Shown here: positions 1 through 5,940 of the stretch, piece after piece
How the letters are laid out: each line of letters begins with the position of its first letter
How positions within the stretch are numbered: position 1 is the stretch's first letter
Source of the DNA: Legionellaceae bacterium
Lineage (GTDB): Bacteria; Pseudomonadota; Gammaproteobacteria; Legionellales; Legionellaceae
Assembly: GCA_947470005.1 (NCBI GenBank)
Contig: CANISA010000072.1
Location: forward strand, 1 to 7,588
Direction: 5' to 3'
Length of the DNA: 7,588 bases
The notes under the pieces: generated by a model
What the model was told of the DNA's origin: nothing
What the model saw: the letters and a program-made list of their open reading frames with translations, nothing else
Database searches by the model: none
Made by a program: the position numbers and the translations under genes

Positions 1-125
1 CACTTAAACGCACCACTGATCGTGTGGCTTTTGTTGGCGACGGAAAAATCATCAGCGTCGAGCCGATTGAGACACTCATGAAAAATAAACACCCATTGAT
101 TGCCGAGTACTTCAGTCAAATTTAA
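1..125 (+). CDS. MCE-system ABC transporter ATP-binding protein (MlaF-like), C-terminal fragment
   Basis: The reading frame is open from base 3 to a TAA at 123-125 and gives the last 40 residues of a protein whose start lies left of the window. The fragment contains VAFVGDGKIISVEP followed by a stretch ending HPLIAEYFSQI. This matches the tail of MlaF-type ATPases, where a 'GKI...G/P...' strand is followed by a short helix ending in 'HP.V..F'. No Walker or signature motif lies in the window, so the identification rests on this tail and on the MCE protein that starts 35 bases downstream. Such ATPases power lipid movement between the membranes together with a permease (expected further left), an MCE protein and, in some systems, an auxiliary lipoprotein. 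Both of the latter follow here. Substrate cannot be told. Confidence 0.72.
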   Translation, partial: LKRTTDRVAFVGDGKIISVEPIETLMKNKHPLIAEYFSQI

Positions 126-146
126 CTTATACTGTGCAATACGAAT

Positions 147-152
147 AAGGAG
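147..152 (+). promoter_or_regulatory. Ribosome binding site that sets the TTG start of the MCE gene
   Basis: A perfect AAGGAG lies 7 bases before the TTG at 160-162. It decides the start: the frame is open further upstream to a TTG at 100, but that codon lies inside the ATPase gene, has no such site, and would put an extra 20 residues in front of the membrane anchor. Confidence 0.75.
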
Positions 153-159
153 TCTCCGA

Positions 160-1020
160 TTGGAATCAAAAAGTAATTACACGATTATCGGACTAGCCGT
201 CTTGATTCTCACGGCAGCCTTGCTGTCTGCAGGGCTTTGGTTGTCCGTTGGGTTTGACCGAAAACAATACGACAATTTCACGGTCTACATGGATGAGCCT
301 GTTTCTGGCCTGAATGAAGAATCACCTGTCAAATATAACGGCGTTAAAGTTGGTTTTGTCAGCGACATTGAATTGAGCCCGTTTGACCCTCAGCGAGTAA
401 AATTAACGCTGAAAATTGAAGAAGGCATGCCCATTACCATGGGCACACGTGCAACACTCATTGCGCAAGGCATCACAGGAACAACCTACCTTGGATTAAC
501 CGCAACGTCTCCATCCCTTGTTCCATTAGCAAAGACACCCAACGAGCCTTACCTCGTCATTCCGTACAAACCCTCGTTTTATTTTCTTCTCGAGAAAAAC
601 ATAAACCGTCTGAGCGAACAGGTGAATCGAATTTTTGACAAAAAAAATACAAAAAATCTAAGCTTGACACTGAGCCATATAGAACAAGTGACCGCCATCA
701 TTGCGAATAATAGCAGCCATTTAAATCAAAGTTTTCGCGAACTACCGTTGCTCATGAGCTCGCTTGAGCGCAGTGCCAAAAAATTTAATACCATGGCCGA
801 CAACGTATCTGTTGCGGGAACTCAATTCACAACAACCATGAAGGCAGGGAAAAACAGCATCGACCAGATCTCTCAACAAACGATCCCTGCCGCCGTAATC
901 ATGCTGCACCGTCTTGACACCATTGCGGCCAACCTTGAAATCGTAAGTCGTCAATTACGCCAAAATCCATCTGTCATTATCCGTGGCAGCGCCCCACCCA
1001 AACTTGGTCCTGGAGAATAA
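160..1020 (+). CDS. MlaD/MCE family protein, membrane-anchored lipid-transport substrate-binding subunit
   Basis: This 286-residue protein (TTG start at 160) has a short cytoplasmic N-terminus and one membrane helix at about residues 9-31. An MCE domain follows at about residues 38-115, including VSGLNEESPVKYNGVKVG and the later GITGTTYLGL, both typical of MlaD-type MCE domains. The rest, roughly residues 140-286, is polar and looks mostly helical, ending in a proline/glycine-rich tail. E. coli MlaD is about 183 residues, so this is a single-MCE protein with a long C-terminal helical extension, not a multi-domain PqiB or LetB. In this family, MCE domains form hexameric rings in the periplasm that bind lipid and dock on an ABC transporter. 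The ATPase gene ends just upstream and a PqiC-like lipoprotein gene begins 2 bases after the stop, which supports a complete transport operon. I cannot say whether it moves phospholipid inward, outward, or another lipid. Confidence 0.85.
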   Translation: MESKSNYTIIGLAVLILTAALLSAGLWLSVGFDRKQYDNFTVYMDEPVSGLNEESPVKYNGVKVGFVSDIELSPFDPQRVKLTLKIEEGMPITMGTRATLIAQGITGTTYLGLTATSPSLVPLAKTPNEPYLVIPYKPSFYFLLEKNINRLSEQVNRIFDKKNTKNLSLTLSHIEQVTAIIANNSSHLNQSFRELPLLMSSLERSAKKFNTMADNVSVAGTQFTTTMKAGKNSIDQISQQTIPAAVIMLHRLDTIAANLEIVSRQLRQNPSVIIRGSAPPKLGPGE

Positions 1021-1022
1021 AC

Positions 1023-1646
1023 TTGAATATATGTAGGCTATTCACATGGTTAATCGCGCTCGTGGCCCTAAGCGCCTGTGCTCCCATTAAAATACCAGTG
1101 ACTAATCAATACAAACTTGAGTCATTCAGCACAAAAAAAGAAATCACACGTGCACCGCGTCGCTCGCTATTGATCTCCCAGCCAGAAGCAATGGCTGGGT
1201 ATCAAACCGAACAAATGCTTTACGTAAAAAAACCGTTCCAACTCGCCTCGTTTGCGGAAAGCGCCTGGATTGGCACACCAGCGAACATGCTTTACCCGCT
1301 GCTCATCCAAACGCTACAAAACAGCCAAGCCTTCACAGCCGTGGCATCAAGCCCTTTCGCAGATAACGTCGACTACCGCCTCGATACGCAGTTATTAACC
1401 ATGCAACAAAATTTCCTAACCAAACCCAGTGAATTCGAGCTGATGATAAAAGTTGTTATCACACGCGTAGCCAACAACCAAGTCCTCGCCTCACGTATCC
1501 TCACCGAGCATGTACCCTGCCCCGCAGACACGCCTTACGGCGGGGTTATCGCAGGAAACCAGGCCACAGTCAGAATAACGCAACGCATTAATGATTTCAT
1601 CATTAGGAAAATACGAGACGATAACATACCCTTCATCCACCCATAG
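1023..1646 (+). CDS. ABC-type transport auxiliary lipoprotein (PqiC-like)
   Basis: This is a 207-residue predicted lipoprotein. The first 19 residues form a lipoprotein signal, with a hydrophobic core and lipobox LSAC, so Cys19 would be lipidated. The body (about residues 25-200) has the pattern of the ABC_trans_aux family (formerly DUF330), which includes PqiC: an early 'QMLYVKKPFQLASFAESAW' segment, a 'P..ML..LL...L' helix, then a strand of the form YRLDTQLL and a C-terminal helix. The start is a TTG at 1023. No in-frame ATG is near, and GGAG at 1012-1015 sits 7 bases upstream, inside the end of the MCE gene, so the two genes are probably translationally coupled. In related systems this lipoprotein sits at the outer membrane and partners the MCE protein to bridge the periplasm. 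The family assignment is fairly firm; the docking role is by analogy. Confidence 0.8.
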   Translation: MNICRLFTWLIALVALSACAPIKIPVTNQYKLESFSTKKEITRAPRRSLLISQPEAMAGYQTEQMLYVKKPFQLASFAESAWIGTPANMLYPLLIQTLQNSQAFTAVASSPFADNVDYRLDTQLLTMQQNFLTKPSEFELMIKVVITRVANNQVLASRILTEHVPCPADTPYGGVIAGNQATVRITQRINDFIIRKIRDDNIPFIHP

Positions 1647-1716
1647 TCAAACCCTGAAAATACTTGTAGAATGGACCGCCATAACGGAGTGGGGACTTAC
1701 CCCCCCGTCATGCAGG

Positions 1717-1722
1717 TACAAT
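1717..1722 (+). promoter_or_regulatory. Possible -10 box of a promoter for pal
   Basis: TACAAT at 1717-1722 differs from the TATAAT consensus at one base and lies 45 bases before the pal start, within the 120-base gap that separates the transporter operon from pal. No convincing TTGACA-like box is found 16-18 bases upstream (1693-1700 reads through GGACTTAC), so this is only a candidate. A promoter somewhere in this gap is reasonable, because pal starts a new functional group. Confidence 0.28.
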
Positions 1723-1754
1723 TGAATTCATATTACTTACACCCAATGTTACTC

Positions 1755-1760
1755 AAGGAG
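1755..1760 (+). promoter_or_regulatory. Ribosome binding site of pal
   Basis: AAGGAG lies 6 bases before the ATG at 1767. It selects this ATG over upstream in-frame starts (as far as 1671), which would add 32 residues in front of the lipoprotein signal and block its export. Confidence 0.8.
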
Positions 1761-1766
1761 ATTAGG

Positions 1767-2279
1767 ATGCGCGTCAGATCAATGCTAAAATTAGGAGCAG
1801 TTGCTGCAAGCGTTTTATTGATTGCTTCATGCTCAAAAACACCCGGTAGTGCTGACCTAGACGGCTCATCTGCACAAGGCTTAGGGAAACTTCAGCATTT
1901 TGCAGGGCAACAAGAAGGTGAAATGTACACCACGCAAGCGCCGCATAACCAAGTGTACCGTTTCGCTTATGACGACAGCGCACTCGCGTCTAAATATGTC
2001 CCCTCGGTCAATGCCCAAGCGGAATACCTCAAATCGCACCCCGGAGCACGTATCCTGTTAGCAGGAAATACTGACGAGCGCGGCAGCCGTGAATACAACA
2101 TCGCGTTGGGTGAACACCGTGCAAACACCGTTGCTGAAATCATCCGCATGGCAGGCGTCAGCCGCAACCAGCTTCGTGTGGTCAGTTATGGCAAAGAGCG
2201 TCCTGCAAATTTAGGCCATGATGAAGAATCACATGCCCAAAATCGACGGGTTGAGCTCACATTTGAGGCCACTCGATGA
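1767..2279 (+). CDS. pal: Peptidoglycan-associated outer membrane lipoprotein Pal
   Basis: Pal is a 170-residue lipoprotein of the Tol-Pal complex. It sits in the inner leaflet of the outer membrane, binds peptidoglycan and pulls the outer membrane inward during division. Residues 1-22 are a lipoprotein signal with lipobox IASC (Cys22 lipidated). A flexible linker runs to about residue 60, and an OmpA-like domain covers about residues 62-168. The peptidoglycan-binding signature NTDERGSREYN is at residues 101-111, where the Asp and Arg are the expected contacts with diaminopimelate, followed by the helix with GEHRAN and by NRRVEL at the end. Length and sequence agree with Legionella Pal as I recall it. 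The stop overlaps the cpoB start. In many gammaproteobacteria tolB lies directly upstream; here an MCE transporter lipoprotein does, so tolB must be elsewhere or absent. Confidence 0.95.
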   Translation: MRVRSMLKLGAVAASVLLIASCSKTPGSADLDGSSAQGLGKLQHFAGQQEGEMYTTQAPHNQVYRFAYDDSALASKYVPSVNAQAEYLKSHPGARILLAGNTDERGSREYNIALGEHRANTVAEIIRMAGVSRNQLRVVSYGKERPANLGHDEESHAQNRRVELTFEATR

Positions 2280-3172
2280 TTTTAATTCGTCGCGTTTTAC
2301 TGGCGACGTCGCTCGTCATTCTGTCATGGCCTGCTTTTTCTGAGGCGCCCGTGGTGGATGAGAGTGAAAATTTTGCGCTCTTCGATAAACAACAGGCTGC
2401 CAATCGGCAGCCTGTCTATCGTACAGACGATCGCTTGAGCCATCTCGACTCAGAGACAGCCCTTGCGCGTGAAGAAACACCTAACACTCGCAGCACCGGC
2501 GACAATGTCGCACTGCTCAACAAAATTCAAGGCTTACAACAAGACGTTCAAGAATTACGCGGTCAATTAGAAGTCCAAACGCATGACATCAACACCTTAA
2601 AACAGCAACAAATTGATTTTTATAAAGATTTAGACGCTCGTTTGCGTCACGAAGCCACGCCGATGACACAGCATGCAACACCGCCCCAGCTGAACCTGGA
2701 TGACTCACCGCCCCCCGGCACCCATACCGCTCCTGCGTCAAACGCTCCAACCGTCATTCAAACCCCTATTCATGCTGCTCGAGCGAATCCTGCTGATGAA
2801 CAAATCAGTTACCTTGCCGCCTATGAATTAATCAATAACAAACGATTTGATGAGGCATTACCTGCCATGCAATCTTTTGTCACACAATATCCTCAAGGAG
2901 GGTATACCGCCAATGCGCAATATTGGATTGGTGAATTATATATGGTGAAGAAAAATTATCCAGAAGCCATTCAGCACTTTGAGCTCGTGCTTCAACAATT
3001 TCCATCCTCCAGCAAATCGTCTGCCAGCATGCTAAAAATCGGGTATGCACTGGCTGCCGCAGGAGAGATAAACTCAGCCAAACAACGTCTTCAATCTGTG
3101 ATTAAGCAATACCCAGATACCCACGCAGCACAGCTTGCCTTAGCTAAATTAGAGTCTATTGGCAGCAAATGA
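2276..3172 (+). CDS. cpoB: Tol-Pal system protein CpoB (YbgF), periplasmic coiled-coil/TPR protein
   Basis: This 298-residue protein begins with a signal peptide whose hydrophobic part is about residues 6-22 and which probably is cleaved near PAFS/EA. A heptad-rich segment at about residues 77-125 (LLNKIQGLQQDVQELRGQLE) is the trimerising coiled coil. A Pro/Thr/Ala-rich linker follows at about residues 127-175. The C-terminal third, from about residue 178, holds three tetratricopeptide-like helical repeats starting with AAYELINNKRFDEALPA. This is the standard CpoB architecture. CpoB coordinates Tol-Pal driven outer membrane constriction with septal peptidoglycan synthesis. The ATG at 2276 overlaps the pal TGA (ATGA), preceded by GAGG at 2265-2268, so its translation is likely coupled to pal. 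The linker is longer than in E. coli CpoB (about 263 residues in total). Confidence 0.92.
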   Translation: MILIRRVLLATSLVILSWPAFSEAPVVDESENFALFDKQQAANRQPVYRTDDRLSHLDSETALAREETPNTRSTGDNVALLNKIQGLQQDVQELRGQLEVQTHDINTLKQQQIDFYKDLDARLRHEATPMTQHATPPQLNLDDSPPPGTHTAPASNAPTVIQTPIHAARANPADEQISYLAAYELINNKRFDEALPAMQSFVTQYPQGGYTANAQYWIGELYMVKKNYPEAIQHFELVLQQFPSSSKSSASMLKIGYALAAAGEINSAKQRLQSVIKQYPDTHAAQLALAKLESIGSK

Positions 3173-3822
3173 AACCCACCTACCCTTCATTACGTGTGAC
3201 TGAAATGTTTTACTCGTTACAAGGTGAATCAGTCACCGTGGGTTTACCTACCGTTTTTGTTCGCCTGACCGGCTGTCCCTTGCGCTGCCAATATTGTGAT
3301 ACAGCTTACGCCTTTCATGGCGGCAAGCGATTAAGTCTTGATGACATCATGACTCAAATTCAATCCTTCCAAGGGCACTACGTGTGCGTAACCGGTGGAG
3401 AGCCACTCGCCCAACCTGCTTGCATCGAGCTCTTAACGCGTTTATGTGATACAGATTTCGCCGTCTCACTTGAAACCAGCGGCGCACTAGACATCACAGC
3501 CGTTGATGCGCGAGTCATGATTGTCATGGATCTTAAAACACCTGATTCAGGTGAATGTGACAAAAATAAGCTTGATAATTTGGCTCACTTGAAGCCAACC
3601 GACCAAATAAAATTCGTTCTGTGTAGTCGATTAGATTATGATTGGGCCTGCACGATGATCAACGAACACCAACTTGTCTCTCGGGCGCACATTCTTTTTT
3701 CGCCCAGTTTTGGGCAGCTCAACCCCACGACATTGGCCAATTGGATTATCGACGATCGATTACCCGTACGCTTTCAACTGCAGTTGCATAAGCTCTTATG
3801 GAATGATGCCCCCGGTCATTAA
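3169..3822 (+). CDS. queE: 7-carboxy-7-deazaguanine synthase QueE (radical SAM)
   Basis: QueE is a radical SAM enzyme that contracts the ring of 6-carboxy-tetrahydropterin to 7-carboxy-7-deazaguanine, a step toward preQ0 and queuosine in tRNA. The 217-residue protein has the N-terminal substrate segment EMFYSLQGES (residues 12-21) and the iron-sulphur cluster motif C36-x3-C40-x2-C43 (GCPLRCQYCDT). The SAM-binding GGEP lies at 76-79, LETSG at 101-105, DLKTP at 121-125, and a C-terminal RFQLQLHK...W segment is typical of the family. The CX3CX2C spacing is the canonical radical SAM one, unlike the longer-spaced E. coli form. Its ATG overlaps the cpoB stop (ATGA) and has no strong ribosome binding site of its own. 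The pal-cpoB-queE order is common in gammaproteobacteria; queC often follows but is replaced here by a mevalonate gene. Confidence 0.93.
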   Translation: MKPTYPSLRVTEMFYSLQGESVTVGLPTVFVRLTGCPLRCQYCDTAYAFHGGKRLSLDDIMTQIQSFQGHYVCVTGGEPLAQPACIELLTRLCDTDFAVSLETSGALDITAVDARVMIVMDLKTPDSGECDKNKLDNLAHLKPTDQIKFVLCSRLDYDWACTMINEHQLVSRAHILFSPSFGQLNPTTLANWIIDDRLPVRFQLQLHKLLWNDAPGH

Positions 3823-3825
3823 ATT

Positions 3826-3832
3826 AAAGGAG
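3826..3832 (+). promoter_or_regulatory. Strong ribosome binding site of the decarboxylase gene
   Basis: AAAGGAG lies 6 bases before the ATG at 3839 and directly after the queE stop. It sets the start here, although the frame is open further upstream inside queE. It also means this gene does not depend on translation of queE. Confidence 0.8.
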
Positions 3833-3838
3833 AAAACC

Positions 3839-4783
3839 ATGACATGGTTCGCCCAAGCCCCTGCTAATATTGCACTGATCAAATACATGGGCAAAGAAAA
3901 CGAGCAAACAAATTCTCCGGCCAACCCATCATTATCTTACACGCTTCCCCATTTACTGAGTCACGTCACCCTTGATCAACATGAAGGGCCTTGCGATGTA
4001 TGGGAGCCCCTCGAAGCGCCTGGTTTATTAAACCAACCGTTTTCGGACGCCGCTCAAGCACGATTTCTAAAGCACCTCGCGTTTTTGAAAGAACAGTTTC
4101 ATTACACCGGTTTTTTTAAAGTAAGATCTGGAAATAATTTTCCCCATGGAACAGGTTTGGCAAGCTCCGCCTCCAGTTTTGCCGCCCTCACACGATGCGC
4201 GACAGATGCGTGCGCCGCGTTAACCCAAACAACACCCCCTTCTGTTGACCGGCAAGCACAATTAAGTCGCCAAGGCTCTGGCTCATCTTGCCGCTCATTT
4301 TTTGAACCTTGGGCGCTATGGGAAACTGAAACCGCTGTCGCCATTGACCTTCCTTATCCCCACTTACACCATCAAGTGATTCTTATTCATCCCGGGGAAA
4401 AAAAAGTTTCCTCAAGCCAGGCGCATCAACGCATCAAAACAAGTCCACACTACACCTTACGCCCTCAGCGAGCTCGCGGCAATTTAAACGCATTACTCCA
4501 GGCGCTTCATACGCAACAATGGGAAGAGGCGTATCTAATTTGCTGGCGGGAATTTCAAGACATGCATGCTTTATTTCATCATGCCGAACCATCGTTTACG
4601 TACATGACGGACCAAACAAACAACGCGCTAGCGCGTATTCAGCAGCGATGGATACAGACGGGGGATGGTCCTCTGGTCACCATGGATGCCGGGCCCAATA
4701 TTCATTTGCTTTATCGACCGGATCAAACCGAATTAGCTCTGCAATTTAAACGTGATTTCGTGAGTGATTATGATGTCTTGTGA
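3839..4783 (+). CDS. mvaD: Diphosphomevalonate decarboxylase (mevalonate pathway)
   Basis: This 314-residue GHMP-fold enzyme should convert mevalonate 5-diphosphate to isopentenyl diphosphate with ATP. The N-terminus has APANIALIKYMGK (residues 7-19), with Lys15 matching the conserved active-site Lys18 of the yeast enzyme. The phosphate loop is PHGTGLASSASSFAALT (102-118). A third conserved block, RQGSGSSCRSFF (144-155), contains the Ser and Arg that bind the substrate diphosphate (yeast Ser155/Arg158). MDAGPN (282-287) supplies the catalytic Asp283, the counterpart of yeast Asp302. All hallmark residues are therefore present. The yeast-type KYWGK and FPTAAGLASS read KYMGK and FPHGTGLASS here, closer to forms I recall from Bacteroidetes and Legionellales. 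A phosphomevalonate decarboxylase or mevalonate 3-kinase is a less likely alternative. The mevalonate kinase gene overlaps its 3' end. Confidence 0.9.
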   Translation: MTWFAQAPANIALIKYMGKENEQTNSPANPSLSYTLPHLLSHVTLDQHEGPCDVWEPLEAPGLLNQPFSDAAQARFLKHLAFLKEQFHYTGFFKVRSGNNFPHGTGLASSASSFAALTRCATDACAALTQTTPPSVDRQAQLSRQGSGSSCRSFFEPWALWETETAVAIDLPYPHLHHQVILIHPGEKKVSSSQAHQRIKTSPHYTLRPQRARGNLNALLQALHTQQWEEAYLICWREFQDMHALFHHAEPSFTYMTDQTNNALARIQQRWIQTGDGPLVTMDAGPNIHLLYRPDQTELALQFKRDFVSDYDVL

Positions 4784-5645
4784 TTTCCAAACCACCACGC
4801 ATGGTAAATGGATCTTAGCTGGCGAGCACGCCGTCCTTCGAGGGCACCCTGCCCTGGTCTTCCCCTTGCCTAGCCACGCCTTCACGTTGCGCTACCACGC
4901 GTCAACATCCTTGCTTCACCTCACCCACGGAGGGCAGCAAAGTGACCACATGGAAAAATTGGTCTGGCGTGTCCTCGACGAGGGATTACAACTCATTCAG
5001 ACACCATTCGATAAACTAACCGGCCACTTGCATGTGGATAACAACGTGCCTTTAGGTTTAGGCTTGGGCGCATCTGCGGCTCTATGCGTGGCCATTACTC
5101 GCTGGTTTCAAGCGCAACATAAACCTTGCCTCGATGTATTTGATTTCGCAAGGAAGCTTGAGCATGTTTTCCATGGCCAAAGCAGTGGGTTAGACATCGC
5201 CGGCGCCGCCGCGAGCAGTGGTGGCGTCTATTTTAAACAAGGGATTTCCTCTCCTATACAGGTAAACTGGTCTCCCACGTGGTTCTTATCTTCCTCTGGT
5301 GAGATAGGCTTGACATCGCGCTGCATTCACCAGGTGCAAACGCAATGGCACGACAATGAAGCGCGCGCGCGCGCCATTGATCAACAAATGGCAGATAGCG
5401 TGCATCAAGCACACCAAGCGCTGAATGATGAGTCCATACAACGTCTAGCGCACGCCATCAACCAAGCCGCTGATTGCTTTCAACAATGGGGATTAATTAC
5501 GGACACGTTGGCGTCACAGATGCATGCTTTGCGCCAAGCAGGAGCCATTGCGGTCAAGCCCACCGGCTCCGGTGGAGGGGGCCATCTCATTAGTTTATGG
5601 AATAGTCCGCCACCGTCCATGCCCATCACGTTGACTCCGATTTAA
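4770..5645 (+). CDS. Mevalonate kinase (GHMP kinase family)
   Basis: This 291-residue GHMP kinase probably phosphorylates mevalonate with ATP. Motif 1, HGKWILAGEHAVLRGHPAL (residues 11-29), has the GEHAV typical of mevalonate kinases; phosphomevalonate kinases usually read GEYAV. Motif 2, VPLGLGLGASAAL (93-105), is the ATP phosphate loop. HGQSSGLD (135-142) carries the predicted catalytic base Asp142. Motif 3, KPTGSGGGGHLISL (263-276), is a variant of the usual KLTGAGGGGC. The start is uncertain: GTG 4764, ATG 4770 and ATG 4773 are all in frame, none with a good ribosome binding site. I chose ATG 4770, which overlaps the decarboxylase stop by 14 bases and suggests coupling. The other pathway genes (HMG-CoA synthase and reductase, phosphomevalonate kinase, isomerase) are not in the window. 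Assignment as phosphomevalonate kinase cannot be fully excluded. Confidence 0.82.
   Translation: MMSCDFQTTTHGKWILAGEHAVLRGHPALVFPLPSHAFTLRYHASTSLLHLTHGGQQSDHMEKLVWRVLDEGLQLIQTPFDKLTGHLHVDNNVPLGLGLGASAALCVAITRWFQAQHKPCLDVFDFARKLEHVFHGQSSGLDIAGAAASSGGVYFKQGISSPIQVNWSPTWFLSSSGEIGLTSRCIHQVQTQWHDNEARARAIDQQMADSVHQAHQALNDESIQRLAHAINQAADCFQQWGLITDTLASQMHALRQAGAIAVKPTGSGGGGHLISLWNSPPPSMPITLTPI
5361..5374 (+). repeat. (GC)7 dinucleotide run inside the mevalonate kinase gene
   Basis: Fourteen bases of alternating GC encode part of NEARARAI near residue 200 of the kinase. A change by one repeat unit would shift the frame and truncate the enzyme. It may also simply reflect Ala-Arg codons. Confidence 0.7.
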
Positions 5646-5655
5646 GAGATACGCC

Positions 5656-5925
5656 CTAATCAACAAACTGGTAATACACTTCGCCTTGCTTCACCATACC
5701 CAAATCATACCGAGCACGCTCCTCAAGGGCCTGCTCGCCTGATTTCAACTCAGCGATGTCGGCCTCGATGGCCTGATTACGAGCCACTAATTTTTTATTT
5801 TCATCGGTTTGATCGTCTAGTTTTTTATCAAGACGAATCCATTGTAATAAACTATCTTCCCCTAACCATAATTTGTACTGCAGACCAACCAACGTCAACA
5901 CTAAACAAACAACAATGAGCCGCAT
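5656..5925 (-). CDS. ftsB: Cell division protein FtsB
   Basis: This is an 89-residue bitopic membrane protein of the divisome. Residues 3-16 form the single membrane helix, followed by the family-typical QYKLWLGEDSL. A periplasmic coiled coil runs over about residues 30-65, and the conserved C-terminal block EERARYDLGMVKQGEVYY covers residues 68-85. FtsB pairs with FtsL through the coiled coil, and the FtsQLB complex recruits and activates the septal synthase FtsW-FtsI. Length is usual for the family (E. coli about 103). The ATG at 5925 is chosen because GGAGGG (5938-5933) sits 7 bases ahead of it; a GTG at 5940 would overlap that site. In many gammaproteobacteria ftsB follows eno, but here it follows a response-regulator-like gene by 15 bases on the same strand. 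It converges on the mevalonate kinase gene with only 10 bases between the stops. Confidence 0.9.
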   Translation of the reverse strand: MRLIVVCLVLTLVGLQYKLWLGEDSLLQWIRLDKKLDDQTDENKKLVARNQAIEADIAELKSGEQALEERARYDLGMVKQGEVYYQFVD

Positions 5926-5932
5926 AACAACA

Positions 5933-5938
5933 CCCTCC
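5933..5938 (-). promoter_or_regulatory. Ribosome binding site of ftsB
   Basis: Read on the minus strand, GGAGGG lies 7 bases ahead of the ftsB ATG at 5925 and just after the stop of the preceding gene (5943-5941). It settles the ftsB start. Confidence 0.75.
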
Positions 5939-5940
5939 AC

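Noticed and set aside
100..159. Upstream extension of the MCE protein to a TTG at 100
   Set aside because: It overlaps the end of the ATPase gene, has no ribosome binding site, and the AAGGAG at 147-152 fits the TTG at 160.
1689..1706. GGGG...CCCC hairpin as a terminator of the transporter operon
   Set aside because: The stem is only about 4-5 pairs, and no T-run follows it.
1671..1766. Upstream extension of Pal by 32 residues
   Set aside because: It would bury the lipoprotein signal inside the protein; AAGGAG before ATG 1767 fits the known Pal length.
3674..3838. Upstream extension of the decarboxylase into queE
   Set aside because: The family motif APANIALIKY starts 6 residues after ATG 3839, which has the strong ribosome binding site; the upstream part is the queE sequence in another frame.
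4519..4749. Second plus-strand frame inside the decarboxylase gene
   Set aside because: Shadow of the GHMP enzyme; no motif and no start signal.
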